Below are positions 23,900-33,707 of a stretch of DNA of 64,000 bases, one piece after another. The DNA comes from a candidate division FCPU426 bacterium (GTDB taxonomy: Bacteria > Oederibacteriota > Muellerivitia > Muellerivitales > DAHXKG01). The position numbers were made by a program, and so were the translations under genes. The stretch lies in the NCBI GenBank assembly GCA_027366525.1, contig DAHXKG010000009.1:31744-95743 (forward strand). Direction: 5' to 3'. Below the pieces are notes generated by a model. It saw only the letters and a program-made list of their open reading frames with translations. It was not told where the DNA came from and searched no databases. The number at the start of each line of letters is the position of its first letter. The first letter of the stretch is position 1.

Positions 23900-24091
23900 A
23901 TGAAAGCAAAAATTTTGATAGGTCTTTTATCGTTAGCATTAGTAGGGATTTTATTTTTCCATCTTGCGTGCACAAATGCTAATTCTTCTTCAACCGGGGT
24001 TACATTTCCCCAAGAATGGGCAACTCAAGCGATACCTCTCAATACTGCGATTGCCAGTGCTATGACACCGACTCCGACGGCAACACCTTAA
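23900..24091 (+). CDS. Small lipoprotein
   Basis: 63 residues. Hydrophobic signal peptide, then lipobox HLAC, leaving a mature peptide of about 40 residues that ends in a Pro/Thr-rich tail (TPTPTATP). A good ribosome site (AAGGAG) precedes the ATG, which supports a real gene despite its size. Function unknown. The Pro/Thr tail resembles the end of the NHL protein at 36566. Confidence 0.7.
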   Translation: MKAKILIGLLSLALVGILFFHLACTNANSSSTGVTFPQEWATQAIPLNTAIASAMTPTPTATP

Positions 24092-24130
24092 ACTTGCCTA
24101 CAAAGTATTTTAAGCGTCATGGTTCACGCG

Positions 24131-25345
24131 TTATCTTTTTGATAGCGCTGAATGAAATACTTGCCCGAGCCGGCGAATTCCTTCAGTGATTTTGGCTTCA
24201 TCAACTGCACAAAAAGTTAATCGAAGTGTATTGAGCCCCTGCTGATCATGAATATAAAATGCGGATCCAACAACATAGGCCACTTTAGCAGCCAGCGCTT
24301 GCTGAAAGAGTTCAATTGTATTGAAGCCTTTCGGGAGGCCTGCCCAAATGAAAAAACCTCCTAAGGGCCGATTATACCAAATGTCTTTAGGGAAATAATT
24401 TTGAATTGCCGCAATCATAGCATCTCGACGTTTTTGATACGTTTGTATTAATGTTTGAATATGGGCAGGTAAATAACCCTGAGCGAAGAAGTTAGCGGCA
24501 ATCGCTTGTGATAGTACATCGGTACAAACATCGGTTGTTTCTTTAGCCATGGTCATACGAGCAATTAAAGTAGGATCAGCGCAGACCCATCCTAATCGCA
24601 TTCCTGGAGCGCCGATTTTGCTAAAACTTCCAAGATAGACAACTCGTCCATCCGTATCAAAAGATTTGATGCTTCGAATGGATTTGTTGGTGAAGTTCAG
24701 TTCCCCATAGGGATTATCTTCAATAATAAGGAAATCATGACGCCGAGCTACTTCTAATAATTTAATCCGATAATTTTCTGGCAGCGTTGAACCGCCCGGG
24801 TTTTGAAAAGTGGGAATGGTATAAAGTAATTTAGGTTTGTCCGTCGTAGGTGAAGTCAGTTGGGCATTTAGTTCGTCAGGCCGGATACCTGTTTCAGTAC
24901 AAGCAATGGGGAGGAGTTTTGCAAAAAAATTTTTTAGACAGAGTAATCCTCCTAAGTAAGACGGTTCTTCGACCATAACCGTGTCACCAGGATCCAGAAG
25001 TATAGTCGATGCTAAAAATAAACCTTGTTGACTTCCGGTGGTGATTAAAATATTTTCTAAAGTACAATTAATGCCCTGATTATTCAGGTATTGCGCAATT
25101 GCCTCTCGAAGCGGTTTCCAACCAATAGTTTCACCATACTGTAAAGCGAGAGGACCTTGATTCCGGATGACCTGCGATGCCAGATCAGCTAAAAGCTCTT
25201 TGGGAAAAAGTTGCGCATCCGGTGTACCGCCCGCAAATGAAATAATATCCGATTGTTGCACTAGTTTTAGGAGTGCTCGAATAATAGATGGTTTCATCTG
25301 ATTTGAAGTTTTTGAAAAGTAAGAAGAATAGTTCATGAATATCAT
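24131..25345 (-). CDS. PLP-dependent aminotransferase, class I/II (LysN/MocR-like)
   Basis: 404 residues. Fold type I features: SFAGGTPDAQLFP (N-terminal substrate loop), QYGETIGWKPLREAI, PTFQNPGGSTL (Asn/Pro for PLP), EDNPYGEL (Asp to the PLP nitrogen) and GSFSKIGAPGMRLGW with the Schiff-base Lys. The sequence resembles 2-aminoadipate/aromatic aminotransferases of the LysN/ARO8 group, without the GntR DNA-binding domain of MocR proteins. Which amino acid it uses cannot be told. Start is ATG at 25345 or 25336. It is divergent from enolase. Confidence 0.9.
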   Translation of the reverse strand: MIFMNYSSYFSKTSNQMKPSIIRALLKLVQQSDIISFAGGTPDAQLFPKELLADLASQVIRNQGPLALQYGETIGWKPLREAIAQYLNNQGINCTLENILITTGSQQGLFLASTILLDPGDTVMVEEPSYLGGLLCLKNFFAKLLPIACTETGIRPDELNAQLTSPTTDKPKLLYTIPTFQNPGGSTLPENYRIKLLEVARRHDFLIIEDNPYGELNFTNKSIRSIKSFDTDGRVVYLGSFSKIGAPGMRLGWVCADPTLIARMTMAKETTDVCTDVLSQAIAANFFAQGYLPAHIQTLIQTYQKRRDAMIAAIQNYFPKDIWYNRPLGGFFIWAGLPKGFNTIELFQQALAAKVAYVVGSAFYIHDQQGLNTLRLTFCAVDEAKITEGIRRLGQVFHSALSKR

Positions 25346-25519
25346 TCAAAATAAAATAATACTGAAGATATTTTAATTTAATTTGTAAAGTCGTCAATGA
25401 TTTTGTTGATTACCAGAACGATTTAAAAATTTGATTTAGTGCAGTTTTAAAATATAAATCATGTTTTTAAAAAGCTGGTAGTGTAAAATGTACCTTAATT
25501 TTATTTGAAGGAGAAGACG

Positions 25520-26794
25520 ATGTCGAAAATTACGTCAATTAAAGCGTTGGAAATTTTAGATTCACGTGGCAACCCGACGGTTCGGGTTCAGGTTGAACTA
25601 GCCAGTGGAGTCCGAGCTTCTTCATCCGTACCATCCGGAGCTTCAACAGGTGAAAATGAAGCAGTGGAATTAAGAGATGGCGATAAAAAGCGCTATTTGG
25701 GGAAGGGTGTATTAAAAAGTGTTAAAAATGTCAATGAAAAGATAGCCCCAGTGATTAACGGAATGGATGTGTATGATCAAATTAAAATTGATCGTCGGAT
25801 GATTGAACTCGATGCTACGGCAAATAAAGGCCAGATGGGTGCTAATTCCATTTTGGGTATCTCCATGGCGGTGGCACGTGCAGCTGCCTGTGAAGCACGG
25901 TTACCACTTTATGCGTATCTTGGGGGAGTTGGATCGTCTTGTCTTCCGGTTCCGATGATGAATATTCTCAATGGAGGCAAGCACGCAGATAATAGTGTTG
26001 ATTTTCAAGAGTTTATGGCAATGCCGATCGGCGCGCCAACTTTTTCAGAAGCACTTCGATGGGGGGCGGAGATATTTCATACCCTGAAAAATATTTTGCA
26101 TGAAAAAAAGTATGTTACGAGTGTTGGAGATGAAGGTGGATTTGCTCCCAATCTCAAGAGCAATGAAGAAGCGGTTGAATTAATTGTTGCAGCAATTGAA
26201 CGAGCTGGCTATAAGCCGGGAAAAGATGTCGCTATTGCTTTGGATCCGGCATCGAGTTCGTTTTTTGAAAATGGCGCCTATGTATTATCGAAATCGGGCC
26301 AAGGAAAGAAAAATAGCAATGAAATGACCGAACTTTATAAACGATGGGTTGAAAAATATCCTATTGTTTCTATTGAAGATGGGTTATCTGAAAATGATTG
26401 GGGTGGTTTTAAAGAGCAGACTGCCAGTCTTGGAAATAAAATTCAAATAGTAGGAGACGACCTTTATGTAACCAATACTAAGTTTATTGAACGAGGTATT
26501 CGGGAAAAGGCCACCAATGCGGTTTTAATCAAGTTGAATCAAATTGGATCAGTAACAGAAACGGTTGAGGCAATTCAACTTTGTAGAAAAGCGGGTTGGA
26601 ACTATATTATTTCGCATCGATCAGGAGAAACCGAAGATACGTTTATGGCCGATTTTGCAGTTGCAATGGGTGGTGGACAAATTAAGACAGGATCTGCATG
26701 CCGAAGTGAACGCATTGCAAAATATAATCGACTGCTAGAAATTGAAGCAGAATTGGGTGCCGCTTCTATTTTTAAAAATCCTTTTTCAAAATAA
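25520..26794 (+). CDS. eno: Enolase
   Basis: 424 residues from the ATG at 25520. A TTG at 25505 is in frame, but AAGGAGAAG at 25508-25516 is the ribosome site for 25520. It interconverts 2-phosphoglycerate and phosphoenolpyruvate. Visible: [11 protein letters not shown], the mobile loop [37 protein letters not shown] and the catalytic Lys in [12 protein letters not shown], with SHRSGETED near the end. [15 protein letters not shown] varies from the usual KTGSLSRTDR. No other glycolytic gene is adjacent. Confidence 0.98.
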   Translation: MSKITSIKALEILDSRGNPTVRVQVELASGVRASSSVPSGASTGENEAVELRDGDKKRYLGKGVLKSVKNVNEKIAPVINGMDVYDQIKIDRRMIELDATANKGQMGANSILGISMAVARAAACEARLPLYAYLGGVGSSCLPVPMMNILNGGKHADNSVDFQEFMAMPIGAPTFSEALRWGAEIFHTLKNILHEKKYVTSVGDEGGFAPNLKSNEEAVELIVAAIERAGYKPGKDVAIALDPASSSFFENGAYVLSKSGQGKKNSNEMTELYKRWVEKYPIVSIEDGLSENDWGGFKEQTASLGNKIQIVGDDLYVTNTKFIERGIREKATNAVLIKLNQIGSVTETVEAIQLCRKAGWNYIISHRSGETEDTFMADFAVAMGGGQIKTGSACRSERIAKYNRLLEIEAELGAASIFKNPFSK

Positions 26795-27182
26795 GTGAAA
26801 AGCCGGAAGATTCAATGATTCAAAAATGATCTGTCTTTTTATAACAGTTCAGTTTTATTGTAAAGAGAAGTAACGATAAGACAATCGGGAACGATTCCGA
26901 GAGAAATACGATGAGATTGATCAGGACACCAAAGACCGGTGACAAAGGATTTGACGCAAGTGCGGCCAACTTTCAAGATGAGAATTTCAATAGAAAAAAG
27001 ATTTAGTTGACAGTTGGGATTCTACTTGCCACGGGGGCTGAACGATCTCATCGCTCTAGGGGATGGATTTTATGCTGCTTCGAAATTTAAATTCAACAAT
27101 GGCGCTCTCTTTAGTTCAAGAGGATGAATTTTCATGGGCCACTTGTCCATAAGCCAAGTTTAGCTTAATGTGGAAAATTAGG
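26795..27182. other. 388-base convergent gap, no recognised gene
   Basis: Lies between the 3' ends of eno and ilvD. A stop-to-stop frame of 60 codons is open on the minus strand (26839-27021), containing three Cys and the run KSFVTGLWCPDQSHRIS; it has no ATG and no family match that I know. CGATGAGAT (26909-26917) is complementary to ATCTCATCG (27046-27054), enclosing about 130 bases. No T-tract terminator is clear. A decayed gene or a structured RNA are both possible. Confidence 0.4.
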
Positions 27183-28856
27183 TTAATCAACAATAGCCCC
27201 TAAACTTGCTGACGACACCGACTTTGAAAATTTTGAAAGCACGCCCCGAGTATATTTGGAAACAGGCGGTTTGAATTTTTTCTTTCGAAGTTGAAGTTCT
27301 TGATTTGAAACATGGAGTTGAAGTAATTGTTTGGTTGCGTCAAGCGTAATTAAATCCCCATTTTTTACAAGGGCGATAGGACCGCCAACCTGAGCCTCTG
27401 GGGCGACATGACCCACAACTAAACCATGTGTTCCTCCCGAAAACCGACCATCTGTAATTAGAGCCACTTTTTCACCAAGGCCTTGGCCAGAAATCGCCGA
27501 AGTCACGGCTAACATTTCCCTCATTCCAGGCCCTCCTTTTGGGCCTTCATATCGAATAATGACCACATCGCCCTCACGAATCTGACGCGACTGAACGGCT
27601 GAAAAAGCAGCTTCTTCTCCATCAAATACCTTTGCGGGACCCGTGTGTTTAAAAGTTTTCAAACCTGAAATTTTGGCAACAGCGCCATCTGGAGCAAGGT
27701 TGCCGTATAGGATAACAATGGGGGCTGTAGGATATAAAGGATCGTTGATCGGACGAATGATCGTTTGATTGGGACTAAAGGGTTTAGATGAATCTAAATT
27801 TTCCTTTAAAGTTTTACCAGTTACAGTTAAACAATCTGGATGCAATAGTTTTTCCTTTAATAACATTTTCATAAGAGCTGGAATGCCTCCAATTTGATCC
27901 AAATCGGCCGCTACATATTTTCCACTAGGTTTTAGATCAGCTAAATGGGGAACTTTTTTACCAATTTTTTCAAAATCGGATAATTGTAATGGGATCCGAA
28001 TCGCGTGCGCCATAGCAATGAGGTGTAGAACGGCATTGGTGGAACCCCCAAGAGCCATAACGACGGTAATAGCATTTTCAAATGCCTTTTTACTCATGAT
28101 GTCACTTGGACGGATTTTTTTTTGAATTAAATTAAGTATCGCTTTTCCAGCCAAATCACAAATGGCTCGTTTGGAATTAGAAATAGCGGGTTGACATGAA
28201 TCATGCGGGAGAGCCATGCCCATTGCCTCAATGGCCGAGGCCATGGTATTGGCAGTATACATGCCACCACAGGAACCTGGACCGGGGCACGCATTTTTCT
28301 CAATTGCTTCAAGCTTAGATTTGGATATTTTTTTAGAAGCATATTGGCCGACGGCTTCAAAGACAGAGACAATATCGATCGGTTGATTGTCACATACGCC
28401 GGGAAGAATAGTTCCTCCATAAATAAAAAGGGAGGGGATATTAAGTCGAGCCATCCCAATTAAAGCCCCAGGCATATTTTTATCACAACCGCCAATGGCA
28501 ACCAAGCCGTCAAATCGCTGAGCTGACGCCACAACTTCAATGGAATCTGCAATGACTTCTCGCGAGACCAATGAAAATTTCATACCTTCATGACCCATGG
28601 CAATACCATCCGAGACCGTGATCGTTCCAAAAGTTTGTGCAACGCCACGAGCGCTAGATATACTTGATTTGACACGAGCAGCGAGTTCATTTAAGTGGAT
28701 ATTACAGGGAGTAATTTCACTCCAAGCCGAAGCAATGCCAATAATGGGTTTTTGAAAATCTGCATCTTTAAATCCAACAGCGCGCAACATGGCACGATTG
28801 GGAGTGCGCTGGATTCCGTCAGTCATAAGTAACGATTGTGATTTTAAATTTCCCAT
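27183..28856 (-). CDS. ilvD: Dihydroxy-acid dehydratase
   Basis: 557 residues, normal length. Third step of valine and isoleucine synthesis, dehydrating dihydroxy acids with an Fe-S cluster. Cluster and active-site motifs: [41 protein letters not shown] and [20 protein letters not shown]. No ilvB, ilvC or leu gene is in the window, so it stands alone. The peroxiredoxin gene lies 18 bases upstream on the same strand, possibly protecting oxygen-sensitive enzymes, though this is only proximity. Confidence 0.97.
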   Translation of the reverse strand: MGNLKSQSLLMTDGIQRTPNRAMLRAVGFKDADFQKPIIGIASAWSEITPCNIHLNELAARVKSSISSARGVAQTFGTITVSDGIAMGHEGMKFSLVSREVIADSIEVVASAQRFDGLVAIGGCDKNMPGALIGMARLNIPSLFIYGGTILPGVCDNQPIDIVSVFEAVGQYASKKISKSKLEAIEKNACPGPGSCGGMYTANTMASAIEAMGMALPHDSCQPAISNSKRAICDLAGKAILNLIQKKIRPSDIMSKKAFENAITVVMALGGSTNAVLHLIAMAHAIRIPLQLSDFEKIGKKVPHLADLKPSGKYVAADLDQIGGIPALMKMLLKEKLLHPDCLTVTGKTLKENLDSSKPFSPNQTIIRPINDPLYPTAPIVILYGNLAPDGAVAKISGLKTFKHTGPAKVFDGEEAAFSAVQSRQIREGDVVIIRYEGPKGGPGMREMLAVTSAISGQGLGEKVALITDGRFSGGTHGLVVGHVAPEAQVGGPIALVKNGDLITLDATKQLLQLHVSNQELQLRKKKFKPPVSKYTRGVLSKFSKSVSSASLGAIVD

Positions 28857-28874
28857 AATGAACCCCTCTCAGTT

Positions 28875-29312
28875 TTAAATAAATGCAAGAATTTCTTGGC
28901 TATGATTTTCTGGATTTACTTTTTGAAAAATTTTGCTTATTTTTCCAGTGATGTCTATGATCACGGTTATACGTTGATCATATCCCTTTTCAGGATTAAA
29001 GGCTCCATAAAGCTTGGAAACGCTTCCATCTTTATCAGCCAGCAGTGGAAAATTCAATTGGAATTTTGAAACGAAGGCTTGATGCGATTCCACAGAATCC
29101 GTTGAAATTCCAAAAATAACAGTTCCTCTTTGAAGGATATCGGCACAACGGTCTCGAAAACCGCAGGCTTCTTTAGTACATCCAGGCGTATCATCCTTGG
29201 GATAAAAATAGAGAATAACGTTTTTTTTACCTTTAAAACTGTCAAGCGAATATATGGTTCCATCACTAGCTGGAAGTTGAAAGTTAGGGGCTGGTTGTCC
29301 TTCTGAGATCAT
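28875..29312 (-). CDS. bcp: Thiol peroxidase, Bcp/PrxQ-type peroxiredoxin
   Basis: 145 residues. The peroxidatic Cys45 and resolving Cys50 are in PKDDTPGCTKEACGFRD, the spacing typical of atypical two-Cys PrxQ/Bcp enzymes. APNFQLPASDG marks the N-terminus. It reduces hydroperoxides using thioredoxin in the cytoplasm. It is upstream of ilvD on the same strand. Confidence 0.95.
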   Translation of the reverse strand: MISEGQPAPNFQLPASDGTIYSLDSFKGKKNVILYFYPKDDTPGCTKEACGFRDRCADILQRGTVIFGISTDSVESHQAFVSKFQLNFPLLADKDGSVSKLYGAFNPEKGYDQRITVIIDITGKISKIFQKVNPENHSQEILAFI

Positions 29313-29425
29313 AAATAAAATTCCTTCATAAATATTAATTAGGTTTTAAAAAGTGGTTTTACAAAGACCAACTCTAAGCTATTAAAAAAATGTATAAATA
29401 TCAAGAGAATTTATTTTGAGTCCGG

Positions 29426-30304
29426 TTACGGTTTTAGATGGTCAAGTAATTCATCAGAAAATTGTCCACTGCAGATTTCTTCTACGGGCCCCCTCATTTT
29501 TATTTGAAAATCATTTGCAACTTGGAGAAAAAGATCTCCTCCGGGCATATGCACGGTCAGATCCGATTGGCATTTCTTGGTTTTAACGCATGCCGCAGCA
29601 ACGGCACAGGAGGATGATCCAGAAGCCATCGTATATCCTGCCCCCCGCTCCCATATTTCAATAGAAACTTCCCTTGGATTATTAACAGTGACGAGCTGAA
29701 CATTGCTTCGGTTAGGAAACTGGGGATGATTTTCAAGAAGGGGCCCAAGGTCATGAATGGACCAATTGGGAATTTGATCATGAAAGACGACACAATGGGG
29801 ATTTCCCATAGATACGCCAGTGATAGGAATGCGTTTTTTTTCTCCTGCAAGAGTAATTTCCAGTGGGAAATTAATGACTTCACCTGTGATCCCGTGGATG
29901 GGGATTTTTTCAGCGTCAAAGGTCGCTTGACCCATTTCAACGGTTACAGTAACGACATGCCCTAGAACGATATGTAAAAATGACTTAACCGTTCCACCTA
30001 GGGTTTCAATTTCAAATTTCATTTTTTCAGTATATCCATGTTCGTAAAGAAATTTGCTGAAAATACGTAATCCATTACCACTTTTTTCTGCTTCACTGCC
30101 ATCCGGGTTATAAATTTTCAATGCTGCTTCAGCGGAGGAAGCCGGTAATAAAGCTAATATTCCATCTGAGCCAATTCCAGTATGGCGGTTACAAATTTGT
30201 ATGATATTTTGGGGTGTTAAAGGGAAGGATAATTGGGCCAGATCCACAATTAAGTAATCATTACCTAACCCATGTGAGCGAATAAATTGGTTTTTTTTTA
30301 GCAT
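29426..30304 (-). CDS. dapF: Diaminopimelate epimerase homologue lacking both catalytic cysteines
   Basis: 292 residues with the DapF two-lobe fold: HGLGNDYLIVDL at the N-terminus, NRHTGIGSDGIL, and MGNPHCVVF before the second lobe. In known DapF the two catalytic Cys lie in CGNG (residue 73 in Haemophilus) and ACGTG (217). Here these are Ser75 (EKSGNGLR) and Ser228 (MASGSSSC), and GAGET has become GAGYT (Tyr224). Family membership is clear; epimerase activity is doubtful. It may be a divergent subfamily with another reaction. Related proline racemase-fold enzymes with Cys-to-Ser/Thr changes act as dehydratases. No lysine or peptidoglycan gene is adjacent. Confidence 0.85.
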   Translation of the reverse strand: MLKKNQFIRSHGLGNDYLIVDLAQLSFPLTPQNIIQICNRHTGIGSDGILALLPASSAEAALKIYNPDGSEAEKSGNGLRIFSKFLYEHGYTEKMKFEIETLGGTVKSFLHIVLGHVVTVTVEMGQATFDAEKIPIHGITGEVINFPLEITLAGEKKRIPITGVSMGNPHCVVFHDQIPNWSIHDLGPLLENHPQFPNRSNVQLVTVNNPREVSIEIWERGAGYTMASGSSSCAVAAACVKTKKCQSDLTVHMPGGDLFLQVANDFQIKMRGPVEEICSGQFSDELLDHLKP

Positions 30305-30358
30305 ACAAGGTTACCTTTTTAAAAAAAATAAGACAGAGTTAAAAACCCGGCCGAGACA

Positions 30359-32671
30359 TTATTTCACAGCTACTTTCTTTATATCAACCGTAGATCGCTT
30401 AATTAAAATCCAATGTGAAATTAAATAGGTTATAACGGTGACCATCCAAATAATCGCCAGTAGCAAAAATAGATTAAGCCAGGGCGGGTGGAATGAAAAT
30501 TCAACCCGGTGTTTTCCAGCAGGAATAAACAAAGTTTGGAATAGGTAATCCGATGTAAAAATAGGCACAGGGTGGTGATCAATACGGGCTTGCCAACCGG
30601 GATATACAATTTTAGAAAAGCGCACCATGCTTGCATGGTTGAGTTGAATTTTATAAACCTGATGATCGGGATGGTCCAGTATCCATTTATATTTTAAATG
30701 TGGATTTTTTTTGGAAAGCTGAGATTGTAAGGCGGGAGGAATGGGATGGGAAAAATAACCGTTCGATAGTTTGAATTGTGGATTAGAAAGTTGTTGAAGC
30801 ACCTCATGCGATGTTTTTAAAACAGAAACGTGAGTGAATGCATTGACCATGGGTGGCAAAGGATTTAGTTGATAAAAATAAAATCCTGGGAATTTTTTCA
30901 GCGTGTAATTCGGGCTATTGGTGTAATGTTTAGTGCTCAGAATCCCTTCGACTCCAAGTAATTGGAGTCGAAAGGGTGTAGTCATCAGCTGTTGATATTT
31001 TTTTAAGTGGAGCGGATTATACCCTGTAATACATTTGATTTTAAGAGGCGTTAAAAGATTGCTAATGAGCGGATAGTCGATTTGTGTATTTCTTGATTGA
31101 ATAGGATAGATGAGGTCGTTTAAAAGAATGACGCGATGGTGTTTGATGAGCGGCTTGGCGGCATTTAAATAAGCCAGATTTGACTGATAATTAAAATTGG
31201 ATGCGGGGCCTAGTTGATAGGAATCCCATCCCTGTAAAAACAGTGGGAAAATTAGTGAAAAAATAAAAAGCCATTTGCCCAATTTTTTCCATGAGGGGCT
31301 CCACCAAAGTGTTAATCCAAGAATACCTAAGACAATCGCAGTTTCTTCACGCCAAGTTCTGAATAATCGGATTAACCCAATTAAAAAGAAAATAGAAGCA
31401 TAGAGATACGCATAAAATTTCAAAGAAGATTTTGGCTGCAATTGTGGATTTTCCGAAAATTGTTCTAAGGTTTGGTATCCAAACATCGCCAGTACGACGG
31501 CACAAAGTACATATAAAAAAATAAATCGAAACGGAGCTCGCAACAGGCTAAACCCTGGAACGAATAAACAAAAGAGGTGTTGCAAGAAAAAATATTTTCC
31601 AAGAGCGATCAAAATTGTAATACTGGCAATTATGGACAAAAGGATAACCGGTTTCGTGTCTTTCTTTTGAAATGCCAACAGGATCAAAAACAAAGCCCAT
31701 ACTCCAAAACTTCCACAATAAGCTAAGAAGTGACTTTGCAGGGTTGGCGTTAACTGAAGAATCGCGTTTTGTACAGACATGGAGCGAGGAATGTTCATGG
31801 TTGGAAATAAAAACGTATATAGCGTTTTAGGTTTCATGGATAAAATAGAATTAAATTGTTGATAGGAATGATGGGCGGTTTCGCGGGTGCAAAGATGGGA
31901 AAACTGTTGTGTCGGTATAAGTTGGAAAAAAACAGGAAGGACACCCCATAGAAAAAATAAAGTTAAAATACATAATCGTCCCAAGCTGGGTTGAATCTTC
32001 AATAAATGCGTTTTGCTTTTTTTTTGATTACGAAGAATAGCCAATGTTCGAAATAAAAAATAGATAAGGCCGGCATAAACGACCGCTAAAATAATTTGAA
32101 AACTTCCACATAGAAAAAAAAGAGCAAAAACCAGTCCGGTCATGAAGCCCCAAAAATATTGGTAAGTTTGGGCTGTAAGTTCAATACAGGCAAATACCCA
32201 TGGAACCCAAGCAAAAGAGGCTAGCACGGGGGGATGAATGAGTTCATGCCAAAAAAAACAGGAAAGCGAAAAGATGAATCCCCCAAGCCGACAGATGAAT
32301 TCGGGTGTTTTCAGTGTTCGAAGCCAAAAATACATGCCTGTGGCTGCAAGAACCATATGAATGAAGAAGAAAAGACTTAAGCCGTAAGGGACTGAAAAAA
32401 AGATTGTAAGATAGTTGAGCGGATACAGCATTAAATTTTGAAGATCGGCCAAAAAAGGTTGGCCGCTAAAATTGTAGGGGTTCCAAAGTGGGAAATGGCC
32501 ATGCATGAGTTCCGAATGCAAGAACGAACGGAAAGGGCCAAAGGCAACTAATAAATCATTGGCGTAGTACGCTTGATGTAAAATGAGGCAAGGAAAAAAA
32601 GCAATCAGGGAGGATAGAATAAACCACCCGAGAGCTTGCATCGATTTTGAAATAGGTTTTTTAAAAGTCAT
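30359..32671 (-). CDS. YfhO-family membrane protein
   Basis: 770 residues, with about a dozen hydrophobic segments over the first two thirds and a soluble C-terminal part, then a last membrane helix (residues about 735-758). The start (QAYYANDLLVAFGPFRSF, then FPLWNPYNFSGQPFLADLQNL) matches YfhO, a GT-C-like family linked to glycosylation of lipoteichoic acid in Gram-positives; in Gram-negatives it is seen in envelope glycan islands. It probably uses a polyprenyl-linked sugar at the outer side of the inner membrane (inference). It follows the GT2 gene after 16 bases on the same strand. Confidence 0.8.
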   Translation of the reverse strand: MTFKKPISKSMQALGWFILSSLIAFFPCLILHQAYYANDLLVAFGPFRSFLHSELMHGHFPLWNPYNFSGQPFLADLQNLMLYPLNYLTIFFSVPYGLSLFFFIHMVLAATGMYFWLRTLKTPEFICRLGGFIFSLSCFFWHELIHPPVLASFAWVPWVFACIELTAQTYQYFWGFMTGLVFALFFLCGSFQIILAVVYAGLIYFLFRTLAILRNQKKSKTHLLKIQPSLGRLCILTLFFLWGVLPVFFQLIPTQQFSHLCTRETAHHSYQQFNSILSMKPKTLYTFLFPTMNIPRSMSVQNAILQLTPTLQSHFLAYCGSFGVWALFLILLAFQKKDTKPVILLSIIASITILIALGKYFFLQHLFCLFVPGFSLLRAPFRFIFLYVLCAVVLAMFGYQTLEQFSENPQLQPKSSLKFYAYLYASIFFLIGLIRLFRTWREETAIVLGILGLTLWWSPSWKKLGKWLFIFSLIFPLFLQGWDSYQLGPASNFNYQSNLAYLNAAKPLIKHHRVILLNDLIYPIQSRNTQIDYPLISNLLTPLKIKCITGYNPLHLKKYQQLMTTPFRLQLLGVEGILSTKHYTNSPNYTLKKFPGFYFYQLNPLPPMVNAFTHVSVLKTSHEVLQQLSNPQFKLSNGYFSHPIPPALQSQLSKKNPHLKYKWILDHPDHQVYKIQLNHASMVRFSKIVYPGWQARIDHHPVPIFTSDYLFQTLFIPAGKHRVEFSFHPPWLNLFLLLAIIWMVTVITYLISHWILIKRSTVDIKKVAVK

Positions 32672-32687
32672 GGATTACTATTAAAAA

Positions 32688-33707
32688 TTATTTTGTTGGA
32701 ATGCGCCTAAAAATTGGTTTTGCATTTTTCCAATAAACACGGTAAACATCAACGGTGCATAACCTTAAGTTTATAGGGCATATTAAACCATAAATCATTC
32801 CAATTCCATAGAAAAAGTGTCTTAAGAAAATTAAAAAAGGAATTAGAAAAATATCTTTGCTTTTTCGAGTCCAAGAAATGGCAAAAATAGAAGTCAATTG
32901 CGTCAATAGGACAAACAGCATAATAGGGATGAACCACGTGAAGGTTGATGAAATTAAAACCCAAGGTAATCGTGGGAAATGGCTTGCGGAGAGTCCCACT
33001 AAGGTCATCACATATAAACTAAAGAAAAGAGGGACGAAATGAATGAGGTCAGACATACAGGGATACACTTTGAATTGTTGAGCGCGTCCACGTCCATATC
33101 TAAACGATTGCAAACAAAAGGCAAAAATGTTTTTTCGCCGGTGTCGGAAAATAACCGCCCGGGGGTCATAAACTAACCGACATCCTTTGTGAAGTAAACG
33201 ATTTAAGAATTCATTTTCTTCATTAGGGTAAAGTTTGGTTCGGAATCCGCCTTCAGATTGAAAAATATTTTTTCGAATCATTAAATTGCAGAGGATTAAA
33301 TCTTTTTCACTAGCCTCTTTAACAGCTCCAATCGAGGAATATCGATTTCTAACTTTAAAACTTCCCATCCATGAGGCAAGTACGGCGCTGACGGTTTTTT
33401 CAAAGTCAGTAGAATCGGGTGGATGTAAATTAGGGCCTCCGGCAACTGCAGTGCGTGGATCGTGGAAGTGCGACAATAAATAGTCAGGGGTTGATGGAGG
33501 CACCAAGCTATCATCATCTAAAAAATAAACAATGGAATGACGGCAGAGATTCATTCCTATGTTTCGTTGAATGGATGGATTTTTTCCCGTACAAATAAGA
33601 ATTTCTGATGGTTTCTGGTGGGAAGGAAGTTGTCTTAGAAAATTGAGCGCAGCAATTTGAGAATTTATATTTTGTACGACAATGATGACACTGTAAGTGT
33701 ATTTCAT
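32688..33707 (-). CDS. Glycosyltransferase family 2
   Basis: 339 residues. GT-A fold with the Asp-rich metal site FLDDDSLVP after a short N-terminal fold (YSVIIVVQN). Two or three hydrophobic segments in the last third suggest membrane attachment. Family 2 enzymes transfer a sugar from a nucleotide donor to a lipid or sugar acceptor. The ATG overlaps the stop of the upstream UPF0104 gene (ATGA), so the two are probably coupled. Donor and acceptor unknown; the neighbouring UDP-glucuronate decarboxylase suggests UDP-xylose availability. Confidence 0.88.
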   Translation of the reverse strand: MKYTYSVIIVVQNINSQIAALNFLRQLPSHQKPSEILICTGKNPSIQRNIGMNLCRHSIVYFLDDDSLVPPSTPDYLLSHFHDPRTAVAGGPNLHPPDSTDFEKTVSAVLASWMGSFKVRNRYSSIGAVKEASEKDLILCNLMIRKNIFQSEGGFRTKLYPNEENEFLNRLLHKGCRLVYDPRAVIFRHRRKNIFAFCLQSFRYGRGRAQQFKVYPCMSDLIHFVPLFFSLYVMTLVGLSASHFPRLPWVLISSTFTWFIPIMLFVLLTQLTSIFAISWTRKSKDIFLIPFLIFLRHFFYGIGMIYGLICPINLRLCTVDVYRVYWKNAKPIFRRIPTK

